Source: Elysia marginata (taxonomy: Eukaryota > Mollusca > Gastropoda > Plakobranchidae). From it: 37,751 nucleotides of DNA. Of this stretch, positions 23,816-34,199 are shown in pieces. The first letter of the stretch is position 1. Each line of letters begins with the position of its first letter. A model generated the notes under the pieces. The model saw nothing but the letters and a program-made list of their open reading frames with translations, ran no database searches and was not told the DNA's origin. The position numbers were made by a program, and so were the translations under genes. The stretch covers positions 69,498 through 107,248 of the forward strand of contig BMAT01004146.1 of NCBI GenBank assembly GCA_019649035.1, given 5' to 3'.

Positions 23816-23871
23816 GCCGAAGAGGCTTCGCTCTGACTTGTGGAAGCACGGTGGAACACTGACAGTGGCAG
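23816..23871 (+). CDS. AKAP14-like gene, exon 6: start of the AKAP28 domain
   Basis: An acceptor (tttttttacctagtcacattcttctag-type tract, AG at 23814-23815) and a CAG|GTGAAA donor bound 56 bp. Entry with one base (completing Arg with exon 5) and exit in phase 1 leave one open frame: PKRLRSDLWKHGGTLTVA plus the first base of Gly. The W-x-HG-x-x-(L/F)-T-V-x-x-G arrangement, seven or eight residues after EER, matches the beginning of the conserved AKAP28 domain in AKAP14 as I recall it (W..HGEFTV..G). This is the best family evidence besides the helix. The next exon must begin with two bases completing the Gly codon. I could not find it between here and the window end. The assembly gap 217 bases downstream could hide it. 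Confidence 0.55.
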
Positions 23872-23989
23872 GTGAAAATTTGGCCGCGATTTCATCCTTT
23901 TATCTCAAGACCTCTTAATAAAAGTTCTAGATGTTTCTCTTAGGTTTTATATTTTCATTCACTTGGTCTTTTATTTTCAAATTCATTTC

Positions 23990-24053
23990 TCTGTGTGTCT
24001 GTCTCTATCTCTGTCACTGTCTCTGTGTGTCTGTCTGTGTGTCTGTATGTATG

Positions 24054-24087
<34 letters not shown>
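23990..24087. repeat. (TC)n/(TG)n microsatellite at gap edge
   Basis: CTGTCT/GTGTGTCT-type sequence passes into pure TC from about 24058 until the assembly breaks. Confidence 0.9.
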
Positions 24088-24254
24088 NNNNNNNNNNNNN
24101 NNNNNNNNNNNNNNNNNNNNNNNNNNNNNNNNNNNNNNNNNNNNNNNNNNNNNNNNNNNNNNNNNNNNNNNNNNNNNNNNNNNNNNNNNNNNNNNNNNNN
24201 NNNNNNNNNNNNNNNNNNNNNNNNNNNNNNNNNNNNNNNNNNNNNNNNNNNNNN
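24088..24254. other. assembly gap (167 N)
   Basis: The N run starts inside a pure TC tract and ends in CT-rich sequence. The gap is most simply an unresolved microsatellite, and its true length may differ. Any frame reported across it is meaningless. Confidence 0.99.
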
Positions 24255-25679
24255 TCACTCCCTCTGTCATCTCTTCCACCCTATTCCTCCATTCTTCGTC
24301 TTTCTCGTCTCTTCTTCAATCTCTCTCGTGATTTGGAAGACGTTTATCTTAAGCTTTTTGCGTGCTGAAGTCTATTGAGGCATTCGTTTTGTATTTTCAT
24401 ATTTCCTCTGACACCCCTCTGCGAGTTGCAGACAGGGTCATTTGTTTGATAAAGTCTATCAGTAAATTAAGCTGACAAAAAAAACGGACAATAATTGTAC
24501 AAACATTTCCGTCTGACAACATAGCAGCATGCTTCCATGATTGCTCGCACGCGCCATAAATAGTCAAGATTCACGTTCGATCAGAGTCGAGAGGGGCGCA
24601 TTTGTTTGTCGTTTAAATTATCTAAATAATTACTGACTATATTACCAGTAACATGGAGCAGCAGTTGTGATAGAAAACGAAACAACCTTCGTATATCTAA
24701 TAGTGAATAAGACTAATATCAGTATAAGGTATCGGTGTTAACAGAATTTAAGTGGAATTACTGTTTTTATTACTTCTCAAAATAGTTTTGCTTTGGTCTG
24801 AATAGGAAAAGGTGTGAATGGACATGAATTGAAAAAATTTTTTTGTGTTTTTAACTACTTGGATTAGATGAATTGAAACTTGATGCAACGTTTTGGCAAA
24901 TTAAGAATCAAATATTCAAATGAAAACAATTCATGTTTGTAAAATGTTGTCACAAGTAATATTATTTTGCATTTTTGTTGCCTCTGATGTTGCTAATGCT
25001 GATGTTATTGTTGCTGTTTCAACTTAAATTTTTGTTATGTGAAAAATTGCCTGCTCTGTGTCTATCGAAACAGTAAATTCAGAGAAATAAAACACGCCTT
25101 GCGCAATTTTGATAGTCCATTGCCCTTACCAAAGAGAGTAGAATACAAACGTCTACAAATTATATGTCTGGACAGAATGCAACACTCTTCAGGTTGGGTT
25201 ATATTTTAGAAAACACGAACAGACCTAATAGAGCTCTGACCAGATGAAAGCCTTTTCATGTTTATACAACTGAGTTTTCCACCAAAGAGGTCAACAACCA
25301 TACCAGCGTTGCTCATCGTGAAAATTAATGTATCGTCATGAATCTTTGTTATTTGATAGCGATTTCGTCTGGGCATTTCAAAGTGTTTCCATTATATAAG
25401 TTAAAATATGTCCGTTTTTAGAACACAAGCCTGCCTCTGATATATAGTCCGTCTCTGTGGGAGGTTTTCTATCTTGCTTTATAGTTTTCTATCTTCCTTA
25501 TCCAGTTTTATGCCGCTCTGAGTCGAACTAAAATAATAAAGTTTTTAAGAAAAAGAAGCTGATAAAGAATCATGGAATGACAGGTTTTGCCAAAGTTGAA
25601 AAAAAAACCAGTCCTGCTAAAAATAGAAAACGGCGATGAAAAGGATAAAAAAAATTTTTTTTTAATCTTTTAACATGTT
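24255..25679. other. no exon confirmed
   Basis: CT-rich sequence continues to about 24325. An acceptor-like site at about 24431 (cccctctgcgagttgcag) precedes 14 open codons in the phase needed after exon 6, but the residues do not look like the family, and I did not call it. The rest is AT-rich. Confidence 0.45.
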
Positions 25680-25692
25680 GCCAGAGGAGAGA
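25680..25692 (+). repeat. SINE target-site duplication, left
   Basis: GCCAGAGGAGAGA, identical to 25999-26011, flanks the SINE. Confidence 0.9.
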
Positions 25693-25998
25693 GACCGTCT
25701 CTGTGGCCTAGCGCTAAGACACTCGCTCAGAGACCGAGAGGTGCGGGCTCGATCCCCGGCCGAGTCAAACCAAGGACTTTAAAATTGGTGTTAGCAGCTG
25801 ATCTGCCTAGTGTCTGGTATGATGGATTTAGTGCTAAGTCTGGTCGGCCCGGTGTGAGGATAATGTGACTGGGTGTGGTGTGTGCAAGCGCTCCTTGCAT
25901 CACAGTGTGGCAGCACGCTTTCAGTTGTCCCAAGCGCCGTCTCTGATATAACCTTGTAGTTGAAAAGAGACGTTAAAATTCAAACAACCAACCAACCA
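25693..25998 (+). mobile_element. tRNA-derived SINE, complete copy
   Basis: This is a 306-bp element. The tRNA-like head has an A-box-type TGGCCTAGCGCTAAGAC and a B-box-type GGCTCGATCCC about 30 bases on. A unique central body follows, then a 3' part ending GAAAAGAGACGTTAAAATTC and a CAAC-repeat tail. Perfect 13-bp target-site duplications on both sides show target-primed insertion by a LINE machinery. A second copy lies inverted at 36394-36695 and matches throughout at roughly 90% by eye. The element encodes no protein. The minus-strand frame within it (25727-25933) is a shadow. Confidence 0.92.
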
Positions 25999-26011
25999 GC
26001 CAGAGGAGAGA
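25999..26011 (+). repeat. SINE target-site duplication, right
   Basis: GCCAGAGGAGAGA follows the CAAC tail directly and matches 25680-25692 exactly. Confidence 0.9.
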
Positions 26012-27239
26012 CAGTGTTGACACTTGGCAGCAATCACAGTATGGTAAGAACAGTAATGATAACAGAGCTATTTATAATAGTTATACCATTAATATTGTAT
26101 AAACCACAACTTCGTGAAAAAAGCATGGGACCCACCCAATGATAAACTCAAATATGATTCCTTCCTTGAAAGTTGTGTACATAAAAACTGGCAAGACTGA
26201 GGTCAAGGCTATGAAAAGATTGTAACAGGTGTGAAAGCAAAGCCTTCAGTTTGTATACAGTGAGCCTTCTTGAAATCAGTTGCAAGCTGCTCAAATTTCC
26301 CTTTATAAAAATAAAGAACTCCACCTTTTAGCATTGTTGAATCTAAAGCAAAATACTTTATTTATTATAACACTCCACGGACGAGCTTGAAACATAATTT
26401 ATCCAACGGCGTAGTCTTTAATTACCTCACAGGTAAAGCATCAAGAAACAAACATTTTACATCTGTTTTAACACCACGTACACTTTTCGCTCACTCTACA
26501 CGCCGAATCCTTCGAAATTCTGCAGTAAACATCCGCTTCTCTCTGGTGCCGAAGCTGATAAACAAGTGGCCCAGCTAGACTATATTTCTACATCGAAATC
26601 TCGCACGAACGCCCCGGAAAACTCACATCGCAAAACTTGTGCGAGAGCAAGACAGAGAGCTCCAGATTTGTGTCCAGAATGTGAGGTAGACTCTAGACAG
26701 GAAAGAGAGACGCGCGTGCGAGCGACAGCAAATGTAGACCAAGAAAGTGAGCTCGCTAAGTTGAAGGTCTGGTGAGGAACGTGGGGCTCCTCTCTCAACA
26801 AAAATATCAAACAATTTAGGGTGAGAGAAGAATCGCGAGGACAAATTGATACGGCAGGTTGCCCGTTATTACTGTTTCCTATTTTTTAAAGAAAAGCGGT
26901 CTTTTATTTTTGTTGTTGCCTTCTTGGTTATAACAATTTAAGAGCTTTCAGAGTTAAACCCTTATTTACTAATTAATGTACAGACCCTGTATGGCATCTT
27001 AATCGAACGTTTGCAAAATATCTAGACTTTATATTTCAATACATTGCATTGCAGACTCGGGTGAACAGGCCGACCAACCAAAATCTAGACTATCTTCCTC
27101 GCTGTTATCAATGTTCTTGTCCCTTTATGAACATAAAAAATAAAAGATTCATGTTACATTTTTGTCACTCTGTTTTTCAAAAGACTAACAATGTGACTGC
27201 AGTCGAAATGACAAAAGCTGCTAAAAAATTATGAACAGG
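26012..27239. other. no confirmed gene; CpG-richer patch at 26520-26800
   Basis: Most is AT-rich. Between about 26520 and 26800 CpG becomes frequent (GCGCGTGCGAGCGAC and similar), and frames on both strands are open for about 70 codons (plus 26566-26775, minus 26580-26844). None has a recognisable domain or paired splice sites. It may be a promoter-type patch or an untranslated exon. Confidence 0.4.
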
Positions 27240-28260
27240 AACATGTAGATCAATTTAGAACAGTATAAATAGATCTAGACCTATAGAGGAGATACAGTCT
27301 CACAAAAGTAAAATTCCTTGTGATAAAACGTCAGTCACAAATTACCAACACATTCGTGTATTTCCAGCATAAAATTTTCGCCACAACTAAAAACTTGACA
27401 GTGACATAAAAGAAACATTACAGAGAAGCGAGCCATAGAGTTCTGACTTTTAACTGTATCTAATTATTGTAAAATTCTTTCCAACGTGATATTTTCGCAA
27501 GTTTGTTTTACTTTTTGTGTGCCAAAGTAAACTTCAATAACTATTAGCAATAGCAAACTCGCCCCTTATATGAACGGAGAAAATGAAGTAGCCTGTGATT
27601 AAACCGACAGATAGCGATGCCTGTATTAAAAATACAAGCTTAGAGCACTTAGGAAAAAATAGATGTCACAAACCCTGTCAAAACTTTACAATTACAGTGG
27701 CAATCATAGCTTAGAGCTGCTAAGACCGATATCTAGATTCAGTTTTATATCGCTTTGTAGGCTAGACGTTGGCCCTAAATGGCATCTAAATCTAGACATT
27801 GCTTCTAAGCCTCGACCTATGTTTAGATCTTCATACCTTGATCTAGATCAACTTTAAAATTGTGTAATTGTAAAGAATAATTTTGGATTAGGCCTATGCC
27901 TGCAGAGACCGAGATCTAAATCTATATATGTAGTTTTAGATCTCAATACACATGTAGATCTATGTTTAGATCATAAGGTTGCAAAGAAAGTATTGTACAA
28001 ACTGTCTTTTTGGAAGCTTCTCCGAAATTTCATACAGATGACTAGATTCAATCGAGATCTAACCTAGAACCTAGATCTAGATATCTAGCTCTAGCCACAA
28101 GATTATGGTTAAAAATTTATGTGGTTCTAACACTTCGATTTATTTCTTGTTTGTTTTTGCATGAACATCTCTTTATAATTTTCTTGCACATAAATTATTA
28201 GCTAGATATAGATCTTTCGGTGCGCACATTTGAAAATACAGATCTCGATCTTTCGGTCCT
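27240..28260. repeat. TAGATCT/TCTAGA-rich block
   Basis: Words such as AGATCTAGA, TTTAGATCT, GATCTAGATC and ATCTAGATATCTAGCTCTAG recur at irregular spacing throughout about 1 kb, densest at 27780-28100. No fixed unit length is visible, so this is a motif-enriched block and not a clean tandem array. The open frame 27663-27857 lies within it and is not supported as a gene. Confidence 0.6.
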
Positions 28261-29463
28261 TTGGCTAAAGTCAAAAATGTCTAATGTAATAATTTGGTTC
28301 GTGTGATCATAAGACGGGTTTTAAAATGTTTTTTATATCCCTTAGACAACTTTGGGATTTCAGAATTATTATGATATCGATTATGTAAGTCTATAGAGGC
28401 TCCTGACTTTAAACATAACTATTTGAAGCCATGGCTTGCCTCGCATCGGACGAGAAGATACTAACAGTTTACTTTTTGGAAAGAGTCTGCGCAGGTTTAA
28501 CATTTTCGTGTGGAATCAATATACCCATAATAGTTATATCTATTTCCCCAAAATTAATGCTTTCTTGAACATGTTAAGTAACATCAATAAATGAAATCAT
28601 ATTCATACCGACAGTAAAAATCCATACTGACGTTTGCCTCAATCTAGCTGGTCTTGACAAAAAGGAAAAGACTGAATGCAAGCTGGGCAAAAGACATCCC
28701 AACTTCAATAAATTCTTTTATGATTGATTTCTTTTAGACCACACTTAAAAATTATATTTCTTCGAACATTTTTGCTCTGTTTGTTTGATTAAGGATACCA
28801 ATGTCATTTTTGCCAACACAATATAATATCTTACTGTCTATGTTTTGAGGGTAGCCTAGCCCTGCTCTCTTACAATTTTAGCAAAGAGACCAGGCTTAGG
28901 CTAGAGGTAGAACATATTTGGATCACACAATCAATATTATTATTATTAGCGACATCCAATTGGCAAGACGCGACTATCATAACACCAATGAGTTACTTCG
29001 ACTCAAGGTCTCAAAAATGTACCCAGCATTGGCAACGTGATTGGTGTGCATAACTCCTACAATATCGTGTCACTACAGTTCAAACGATTAGCCTCTGCAG
29101 AATTGTCAGCCCAACAAATATCAGTAATAAAAAACTTACTAGACACGCAGAACACCTAGTGGACGTACTTTTAAAAGTGCAAAATCTGTTAACTCAAATA
29201 TGATTGTGTGAACTTCGGTGTTTTCTCTTGTGGCAAGACAAGCTCTTTGTATGAATAGATGAGTTGATGCTCTATATAACAAAGTAAGGCTGAGAAATCT
29301 TTGTAATATATGTAACATCGATTTGGAGCCAAGAGTAATATGAGCTGTTTTGTTTTTGTTTCTGTAGTCTGTTTCCTGTCAGAAAAAAACATGCACCTTA
29401 AAAAATGACAAAAATAAATCTTACCTTGCTTGAAACACTATGTAAGATTAATACAGACTTGTG
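28261..29463. other. gene-free AT-rich DNA
   Basis: No exon is supported. The minus-strand frame 29189-29392 has no motif. Confidence 0.5.
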
Positions 29464-29620
29464 TGGCGTCGTGGTCAGGTGGCAGATACTCGGTTTTATC
29501 AAGAGGTTTGAGATTCGATTCCTAGCTTGGTAGTTTAGTCTTTGAGAAAAGCAATTTATGTATTTCCTCGCGTCCCTCAGGCTTTAAACAATTATCCAGC
29601 TGTAGGCAGTGAATAATAAT
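29464..29620 (+). mobile_element. degenerate tRNA-derived SINE
   Basis: TGGCGTCGTGGTCAGGTGGC (A-box region) and GAGATTCGATTCC (B box, about 29509-29521) are spaced as in a tRNA-like head. The following AAAGCAATTTATGTATTTCC and CTCAGGCTTTAAACAATTAT resemble the body found after such heads in many invertebrate SINEs. No target-site duplication is visible and the right end is uncertain. It belongs to a different family from the SINE at 25693. Confidence 0.5.
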
Positions 29621-29926
29621 TTATATCTTGTCAGTTTGCTAGAGCTTCTGTGCTGATCCTCTGTGTATTTAGAATGTATTTATCGTTACTGGTTAACAAT
29701 GGCATCTCGCAGCACCTCAGTAGAGCGCTTGGTTTATTTAAGAGATAAAAACGTTCTTTCATTTAATCTTACTAAATTTTTTTTATAAAATTGGGTTGAT
29801 TCATTCTTTTTTTTAGATTAACTTAACTTCTACGCCAGAGTGGCGTTCATTGTGAAGCTGCTCCAAACCAAAGCTGTTAAAGGCATGGTCAATCAGGGGT
29901 CCCAAGGCAACTTGTTTTGAGGTTAT

Positions 29927-30517
29927 TTCTGTAGGTAACTCTCTAAACCCTGAAGCTATAAATACTAAAGACCGCGCATGATGTCATTGACAGGGCTATT
30001 TTTGAAAGCCTTGACCCTATCGCGATGCTTGATACCCCATCAAAGGTTCAAACAAGACGAAGAATGGAAGGTTCAGAAAGCATTCGATGGCGCAGACTGG
30101 CAGTACTGTTGGTTCTCTTGGTCTCTGTCGCTCTCTGTGATGAGAGCCTGTGATACTACGATTCGCTGTTGAAATCTTTAAATCTATAGATCTTTAGACA
30201 AAGCTTTCTTTTTCAATCATTACAGACCTTTAGCACACGCACCGTGTCGCACTACGCGTACGTGAAAATCGGGAAAGCAGATTGAGTTACTATAAAAATA
30301 ATGAAATCAGTTTCTAAAAATAGAACGTCTGTGGGTCTATTTTTAGAAACTGGTTTCATTATTTTTATAGTAACTCAATGTGCTTTCCCGATTTTCACGT
30401 TCGCGTAGTGCGACACGGTGCGTGTGCTAAAGGTCTCTAATATTGAATAATTAACGTGCCAAATACGATCTAGAACTAACGAGACTAAATCTAGGGTTTA
30501 GAGAGTTACCTACAGAA
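29927..30517. mobile_element. foldback/MITE-like element
   Basis: The outer arms are a perfect 25-bp inverted repeat: 29927-29951 (TTCTGTAGGTAACTCTCTAA, then ACCCT) and its reverse complement at 30493-30517. Inside sits a second, near-perfect long inverted repeat (30224-30436). The left arm carries about 270 bp between outer and inner repeats, while the right carries only 56 bp, so one side gained or lost sequence. There is no transposase. The open frame 29978-30172 falls in the left arm and has no recognised domain. Terminal duplications were not identified, so the true ends may lie a little further out. Confidence 0.75.
30224..30436. repeat. 101-bp near-perfect hairpin
   Basis: Bases 30224-30324 pair with 30336-30436 around an 11-base loop. 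I count three mismatches and no gaps in 101 pairs. The arm starts AGACCTTTAGCACACGCACC and its last bases before the loop are CTAAAAATAGA. Transcribed, it would form a long double-stranded RNA. Confidence 0.97.
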
Positions 30518-32708
30518 GTCTTTTGGAGTTTTCATTCCCGCGGGCGGGTTGTCACTGATTGTCTCTCTAATTCGTCCACAGGCAATGGTATTTGTATGAC
30601 TAGACTAAGAAAAATTGACCAGCAAACTTTACTTATATGAGATTTACGCAGCGAAAAGGACTCAACTGAAGGTCGCAAGCATAGTTTCCATCCAAGAGAA
30701 TCACGTAGATTCCTCTTAGAGCATCAATGAGCGAACACATGCGTTATGCATCAGCGTAAATGAACTGAGTTGACCTGCCTATTCACCAACACAAGGTAAG
30801 AGTGAGGTGAGCGCTGAGAGAATGCTTAGATCCAAGATCCGTGTTTTTTAGTGGTGGCCTTATTCTAGACATGCGGCTTTCAAACTAAGCGTCACAGAGT
30901 TCGGGCTCTGGCTATAATAAGTGCAAAAGGCCTCGTCCATACATTTTACATTAGTTTAAGAGAAAATGGAGTAAAAGATTTCACTGATCTCTCAGGATTA
31001 CAAGAAGGCTTCAGTGGCTGCTCTCTTCATTCACAAGGTGCTCGTAGGTTGCTAGGAAATGGCATCATCGGAAATCAGTGTAATGCGCCTCTGGATTCTC
31101 ACTTGCAGGATTGCCGGAAACCCGTTTTAGTTATATATTCAAAAAAGTTTAAAATTTAAAATAGTGATTCGAAATTAAGACTATATATTTCCTGCGTACA
31201 AAATTTAACTAAAGCGACATAAACTTTGTGAAATAAGCTGTACAAACAGCAAAAATGAAGCCAATCTTCTACAAAAATTAACCGGCAGCATTCTAAAAAT
31301 ATACACACGACTTGCAAGTTTGATTATTCTTGAAAACCGCACCAGCAGATTCACAGGACTTTATAAAAAGGTTTAACAATCGTCATATTTCCACCGCCCT
31401 GGATTATTTCTTTGTCACTTTCCTTCCATTCGTAAAAAAGTTAGCTATTTGAGCAAGCTCAGGAGCGTTTGCTAAAAAAGCGAGGTTTTTATTTTACAAA
31501 CGTTTATTTCCCTTTTTACCACTGCTTTTATACTGTTTAAAACCTTCAATGTAATCAAATTAGTGAACTTCGTCTTGAGGGTTGCACTATGAAAAAGTTA
31601 CCTTCTTTTATTATTTTATGGTATCGGTAACAAGTCAACTGATGGTAAATGTCAGTAAGGGAAAATCATAAACTAAAGAAGGCACTTCGAGCAACTCCTC
31701 GCGTATTTTCTCGTTTCTTCTATTTCCTTGAAGCTTTTACACAAACTATCTTAGTTAAAAAATTATGCTCTTTCTCTTGTTGTGAATACTAGAAAGGAAG
31801 AATAAAATAAAATCGCCCTCAGATTGGGTTGTATAGAAACAGCGAAAAACAATCATTGTTTCACCAAGCTCGCATTACGATCCCATGCCTCTCACAGTTG
31901 AAGCAAAGAACTGACTCTGTGTAGAGCGATGGAAATCTTTAGCTCGCCAGGAACGCGCGAGGCTCGTCCATTTGGCTTGCTCTGTTTTAACAGATCCAGC
32001 GATTTATCTTCAGGCTTGTGGAAACTGGTTTGCTGAAATTCCCTTCAAGTTACGGTGAGAAAGAGTAGAGAAATACAGCTTTTTTGCTGTCAAGTGTTGC
32101 GTTTTAATATATCTTTAGTAAACTAGGTTGCATACTAAAGTGTGCAAACTATGCTCTGAACGAGAACAAAGAGAAATAGAGCTATTACAAAAAGTCTGGA
32201 CGAAATTATTTCATAGGAATCGTTTTGGTCCAGCGGTGAACAAAAGTTCAAAAAGAAAAAACCGTTCAAGATACCAAGTTCCTAAGCTTTTATAATTAGA
32301 AGTGTTGATGCTTTAACTTTTTAACTCGTTCAAATTCCTTACAAAAATGCAAGTAACAACTATGGAATTTTTTAACCTCTCTCCTTGGGTCAATGGCAAC
32401 AGATATTACTCAATTACTCATTGAATTGGTCGATACTTGGCATCTTCGCGTTGAACAAGTTTTAAAGTGCAAGACAGTACGAGCGTATAATTATTAGGTA
32501 ATAAACCTTTTATGTTTTAAAGGGTGGGCTCTAGTTTCATTTCCATTAGGCTGATTTTGTTTTCTTCAAAATCTGACATGCCCTACCCTTCATTTTTTGA
32601 CAGTCACAAGCATGCTTTTAGTTACGGTACTGTACCTAAGCTACTGCGTGAACATTGCCTCTTTCTTTCTTCTATCTCTTTTGCTTTCTCAAGCACTAAA
32701 GGTCCAAG
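30518..32708. other. no confirmed gene
   Basis: A weak tRNA-like stretch lies at about 30853-30915. At 31006-31140 an acceptor-like site (gatctctcag) is followed by an unusually long open frame in one phase (about 50 codons), but no family is recognised and no good donor ends it. The remainder is AT-rich. Confidence 0.45.
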
Positions 32709-32709
32709 A

Positions 32710-32756
<47 letters not shown>
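32709..32756. repeat. (TC)n microsatellite
   Basis: TC units with a single ATC interruption. The Ser/Leu tail of the open frame 32524-32769 is its translation. Confidence 0.95.
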
Positions 32757-33592
32757 AAATAATAGGTAATAAAAAAGCATACCTTCAAGTTATAACTGTT
32801 TGAAACCATTTTAAAAAATCAATACGTGTCTAGAATTATACATGAAAACGTTTGGGCTTAATCATTCTGCCCTTTTAAGTTACAAAACATAAACCTAGAA
32901 TTGTACGTTTTTTTTTCTTGCTTCAAAAAGTGATATGTTGACAATTTTTTATTGCCTATTATTTAGATCTGACAGATTGACATTTATCCTTTTTGGACCT
33001 AAATCTCATTAGTAGGTATACTCCAAGTGTTGTAACATTTAGGTTAATTAGATCTGCCTGTTTCTGTCTCTCTTTTTCTCTGTCTTTTAGCATATACCTC
33101 ATGTGTCCATAATCTTTAAATGAAATTTAAAACTTTAAAAAAATGGTTTCTAAGATTTTAAAATATTTTCAAAAACACCAAGCAGTTAATATAAAATATT
33201 GCAACCAAAAGTTACAAACATATATGTTTTTCTGAGCGTAAGTTAGCAGTTTAAACAAAAATATGAAAAATGGAATTTAAATTTTCACCTTTTTTCGCAA
33301 AGGTATTCTTCCGGGGGCGTATTTCTCTGTCCATTACAAATTGACATTTTTAATACATGCATGTCACCTGTCCTACCCGCTAACCTGTTTAGTTAACGTT
33401 GTAAGGAAAACTTTATTACCGAAAGAGTTGATATAATTACCTGACATCAATGGGTTTTAATCGATACGAGATACAAAATCCGAAACAAAGTAATATTTGC
33501 AGCGCTTCGTTATTGGCTGTGCGTACCTTCTATTTAAATCTGAAACCAGCGATATTTACATTGGTTTTTTGTAATCTTGTTTCTGTCTTCAG
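32757..33592. other. gene-free AT-rich DNA
   Basis: I see no feature beyond short A or T runs. Confidence 0.5.
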
Positions 33593-33691
33593 ATGACACA
33601 GACTAACGATGCGTTACGGAGCGAAGGCAAACACAAACATACAAACCCTGTTGCAAACACAATCAGATAAGACTAAGAGAAATTCCCACAG
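33593..33691 (+). other. possible non-coding or untranslated exon
   Basis: A near-ideal acceptor (gtaatcttgtttctgtcttcag) and a good donor (CACAG|GTAAGG) delimit 99 bp. All three frames contain a stop. The best reads 25 codons from the first base (MTQTNDALRSEGKHK...) and then ends. It could be an untranslated exon, a lncRNA exon, or the stop-containing exon of a gene with a 3' UTR intron. It is not in phase with the AKAP14-like exon at 23816. Confidence 0.3.
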
Positions 33692-34031
33692 GTAAGGAAT
33701 CCCAGCCCTCTGGCAACGACAGGTCATTTATTTTGTGCTTTTGTTTCCTTTTGTTTTTTGTTGTTTTTTTTGTGTTGAATCTTTTTTTTTTGCGCTGTCA
33801 CCATCCATTTTCTCATACTGCCCACAGATAAGATAGGGGGTATTCGATCTCCATGAGCAAGCTAATTACAGACAACAGCATTAATCTTCCGTTGGAAGGG
33901 CTGCAACAGTTGCATAATGAGGTGAAATCTTGAAATTATAAAGAAATAATCAGTGAGCAGGAGAAAATTCGTACGAGTTCAAAGGAAATAGAGCTAGGTC
34001 ATCCTGACACTATATCAAACTATTATTAATA

Positions 34032-34092
34032 TTCTCTCTCTCTCTATCTATCTATCTTTCTCTCTCTAGCTCTCTCTCTCTCTCTCTCTCTA
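34032..34092. repeat. (TC)n/(TATC)n microsatellite
   Basis: TC units interrupted by CTATCTAT and CTAG, just upstream of the CATCGG-rich repeat complex. Confidence 0.95.
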
Positions 34093-34199
34093 TCCACTGT
34101 CTATCTCACATCTCTCTTACTCCTCAGTCACATAAGCCGGGCGATTAATATACATTGTACTTTCGGTGGTTTTTTTATTTGGTAAAAATAGGCTGATAG

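Noticed and set aside
23931..24378. Open frames spanning the N run
   Set aside because: They are mostly unknown residues plus TC-repeat translation.
30853..30915. tRNA-like segment with a GAGTTCGGGCTC B-box-like word
   Set aside because: The A-box match is poor, no cloverleaf forms, and there is no SINE body or duplication. It is too weak to call.
31006..31145. About 50 open codons after an acceptor-like site, in phase with the AKAP14-like exon
   Set aside because: The residues do not resemble the AKAP28 domain, the pyrimidine tract is short and no donor closes it.
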